Origin: CBDUXZ01 sp965371325 [NCBI: uncultured bacterium]
GTDB taxonomy: Bacteria > JAUYMQ01
Direction of reading: 5' to 3'
Assembly: GCA_965371325.1 (NCBI GenBank)
Contig: CBDUXZ010000008.1
Location: forward strand, 1-14,657
Length of the DNA: 14,657 bases
A program made the translations under genes and the position numbers. Below, in pieces: positions 14,053-14,657 of this stretch (the stretch's first letter is position 1; every line of letters starts with the position of its first letter). Below the pieces are notes generated by a model that searched no databases, was not told the origin of the DNA, and saw only the letters and a list, made by a program, of their open reading frames with translations.

Positions 14053-14657
14053 ATGAAACTACCTTCCGGGTTGACCCTGAGCGCGCTTCTTCTTGCGTTC
14101 TTTTTCGTGGACGGGTGTGCCTACGCGAAGGAAGCCGTCATGAAGGACATAGACAGGATTCCTGCTTCCTGTGAGGCGTCGAGCTTCGGACCGGGAGACT
14201 GGTTCCGAAAGACGAAATTCGAGGATCGCGCCCGCCGCTACATCGTGCATGTCCCGGCGGGCTACACCCCGACGCGTCGCTACCCGGTCGTGCTCATGTT
14301 CCATGGGGGGGGCGGCAGCGCCCTTGGCACGCGCACCTTTCCCGGGTGGGATTCCCTCGCGGACAGGGAGGGCTTCATCGTTGTCTATCCCGACGGGACG
14401 GGACTCCTGAAGCGGAAGCTCCACACCTTCAATGCCGGGAGCTGCTGTGGCCGCGCCATGAAGAAGAAGGTGAACGACGTCGGCTTCACCGCTGCGATTC
14501 TCGATGAGATGGGGAAAGCCTTCTGTATCGATCCCGCGCGGGTGTACGCAACGGGCTTCTCGAACGGGGCGATGATGAGTTACCGGCTCGGCTGCGAGCT
14601 GTCCCATCGCATCGCCGCGATCGGTCCCGTGGCGGGGACCCTTGGCATCAACGACTG
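14053..14657 (+). CDS. Exported PHB-depolymerase/LpqC-type esterase, 3' partial
   Basis: Open to the end of the window with no stop; 201 residues are visible. Residues 1-25 look like an export signal: a short basic start, then hydrophobic LSALLLAFFFV, then CAYA before KEA. Cleavage after AYA would fit signal peptidase I. C22 could instead be a lipoprotein cysteine, though D20 at -2 makes a poor lipobox. The mature part has the marks of the poly(3-hydroxybutyrate) depolymerase / feruloyl-esterase-like family (COG3509): oxyanion HGGGGS at 84-89, NAGSCCG at 127-133, NDVGF at 141-145, and nucleophile S170 in GFSNGAMMSY. The Asp and His of the triad lie beyond the window. The enzyme acts in the periplasm or outside and cleaves esters. 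It may belong to the same unit, starting 8 bases after the preceding stop, but a link to the pathway is unproven. Confidence 0.87.
   Translation, partial: MKLPSGLTLSALLLAFFFVDGCAYAKEAVMKDIDRIPASCEASSFGPGDWFRKTKFEDRARRYIVHVPAGYTPTRRYPVVLMFHGGGGSALGTRTFPGWDSLADREGFIVVYPDGTGLLKRKLHTFNAGSCCGRAMKKKVNDVGFTAAILDEMGKAFCIDPARVYATGFSNGAMMSYRLGCELSHRIAAIGPVAGTLGIND

Noticed and set aside
14053-14657. Calling the last gene a true PHB depolymerase or a confirmed lipoprotein
   Set aside because: The family includes esterases with many substrates, the gene is cut off before the rest of the triad, and the lipobox is poor.

Overview
The window is a gene-dense stretch of GC-rich bacterial DNA with strong third-position G/C preference. 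All ten genes are on the + strand. The largest gap between genes is 46 bases, and most junctions are ATGA/TGATG overlaps or sit directly against each other. It reads as the middle of one long polycistronic unit that enters from the left, inside a polyketide/lipid synthase gene, and leaves on the right, inside an exported esterase gene. I see no RNA genes, mobile elements, CRISPR arrays or convincing terminators. The gene families suggest a high-GC, environmental, probably Gram-negative bacterium (Deltaproteobacteria-like, Tectomicrobia-like or a similar uncultured lineage). The sequence alone does not fix the taxon.

Left part (1-5127): a 5'-truncated megasynthase with the visible order KS-AT-long linker-DH-phosphopantetheinyl transferase. 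It has no internal acyl carrier or ketoreductase domain, and is followed by a small discrete acyl carrier protein. C-terminal PPTase domains are typical of enediyne-type and PUFA-type iterative synthases. Here the carrier protein has been moved to a separate, translationally coupled gene.

Middle part (5128-12514): an AlkP-superfamily phosphohydrolase (COG3379-like), an alpha/beta hydrolase that could be a trans-acting thioesterase, a beta-propeller/methyltransferase fusion whose SAM-binding motif I is degenerate, a second methyltransferase with a normal motif I, and two tandem short-chain dehydrogenases whose cofactor-pocket residues point to different nicotinamide cofactors.

Right part (12514-14657): a protein made almost entirely of ten 34-residue TPRs in perfect register, a small Gln-rich helical protein of unknown function, and the N-terminal two thirds or so of an exported PHB-depolymerase/LpqC-type esterase.

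Inferred working model: the synthase primes its own discrete ACP through the fused PPTase. It builds a chain iteratively, with beta-keto reduction in trans by one or both SDRs and dehydration by the DH. The chain is methylated and released by the hydrolase. The roles of the phosphohydrolase, the propeller, the TPR protein and the small protein are open. I consider this an unusual biosynthetic operon for a small molecule or specialised lipid. The product cannot be read from the sequence.
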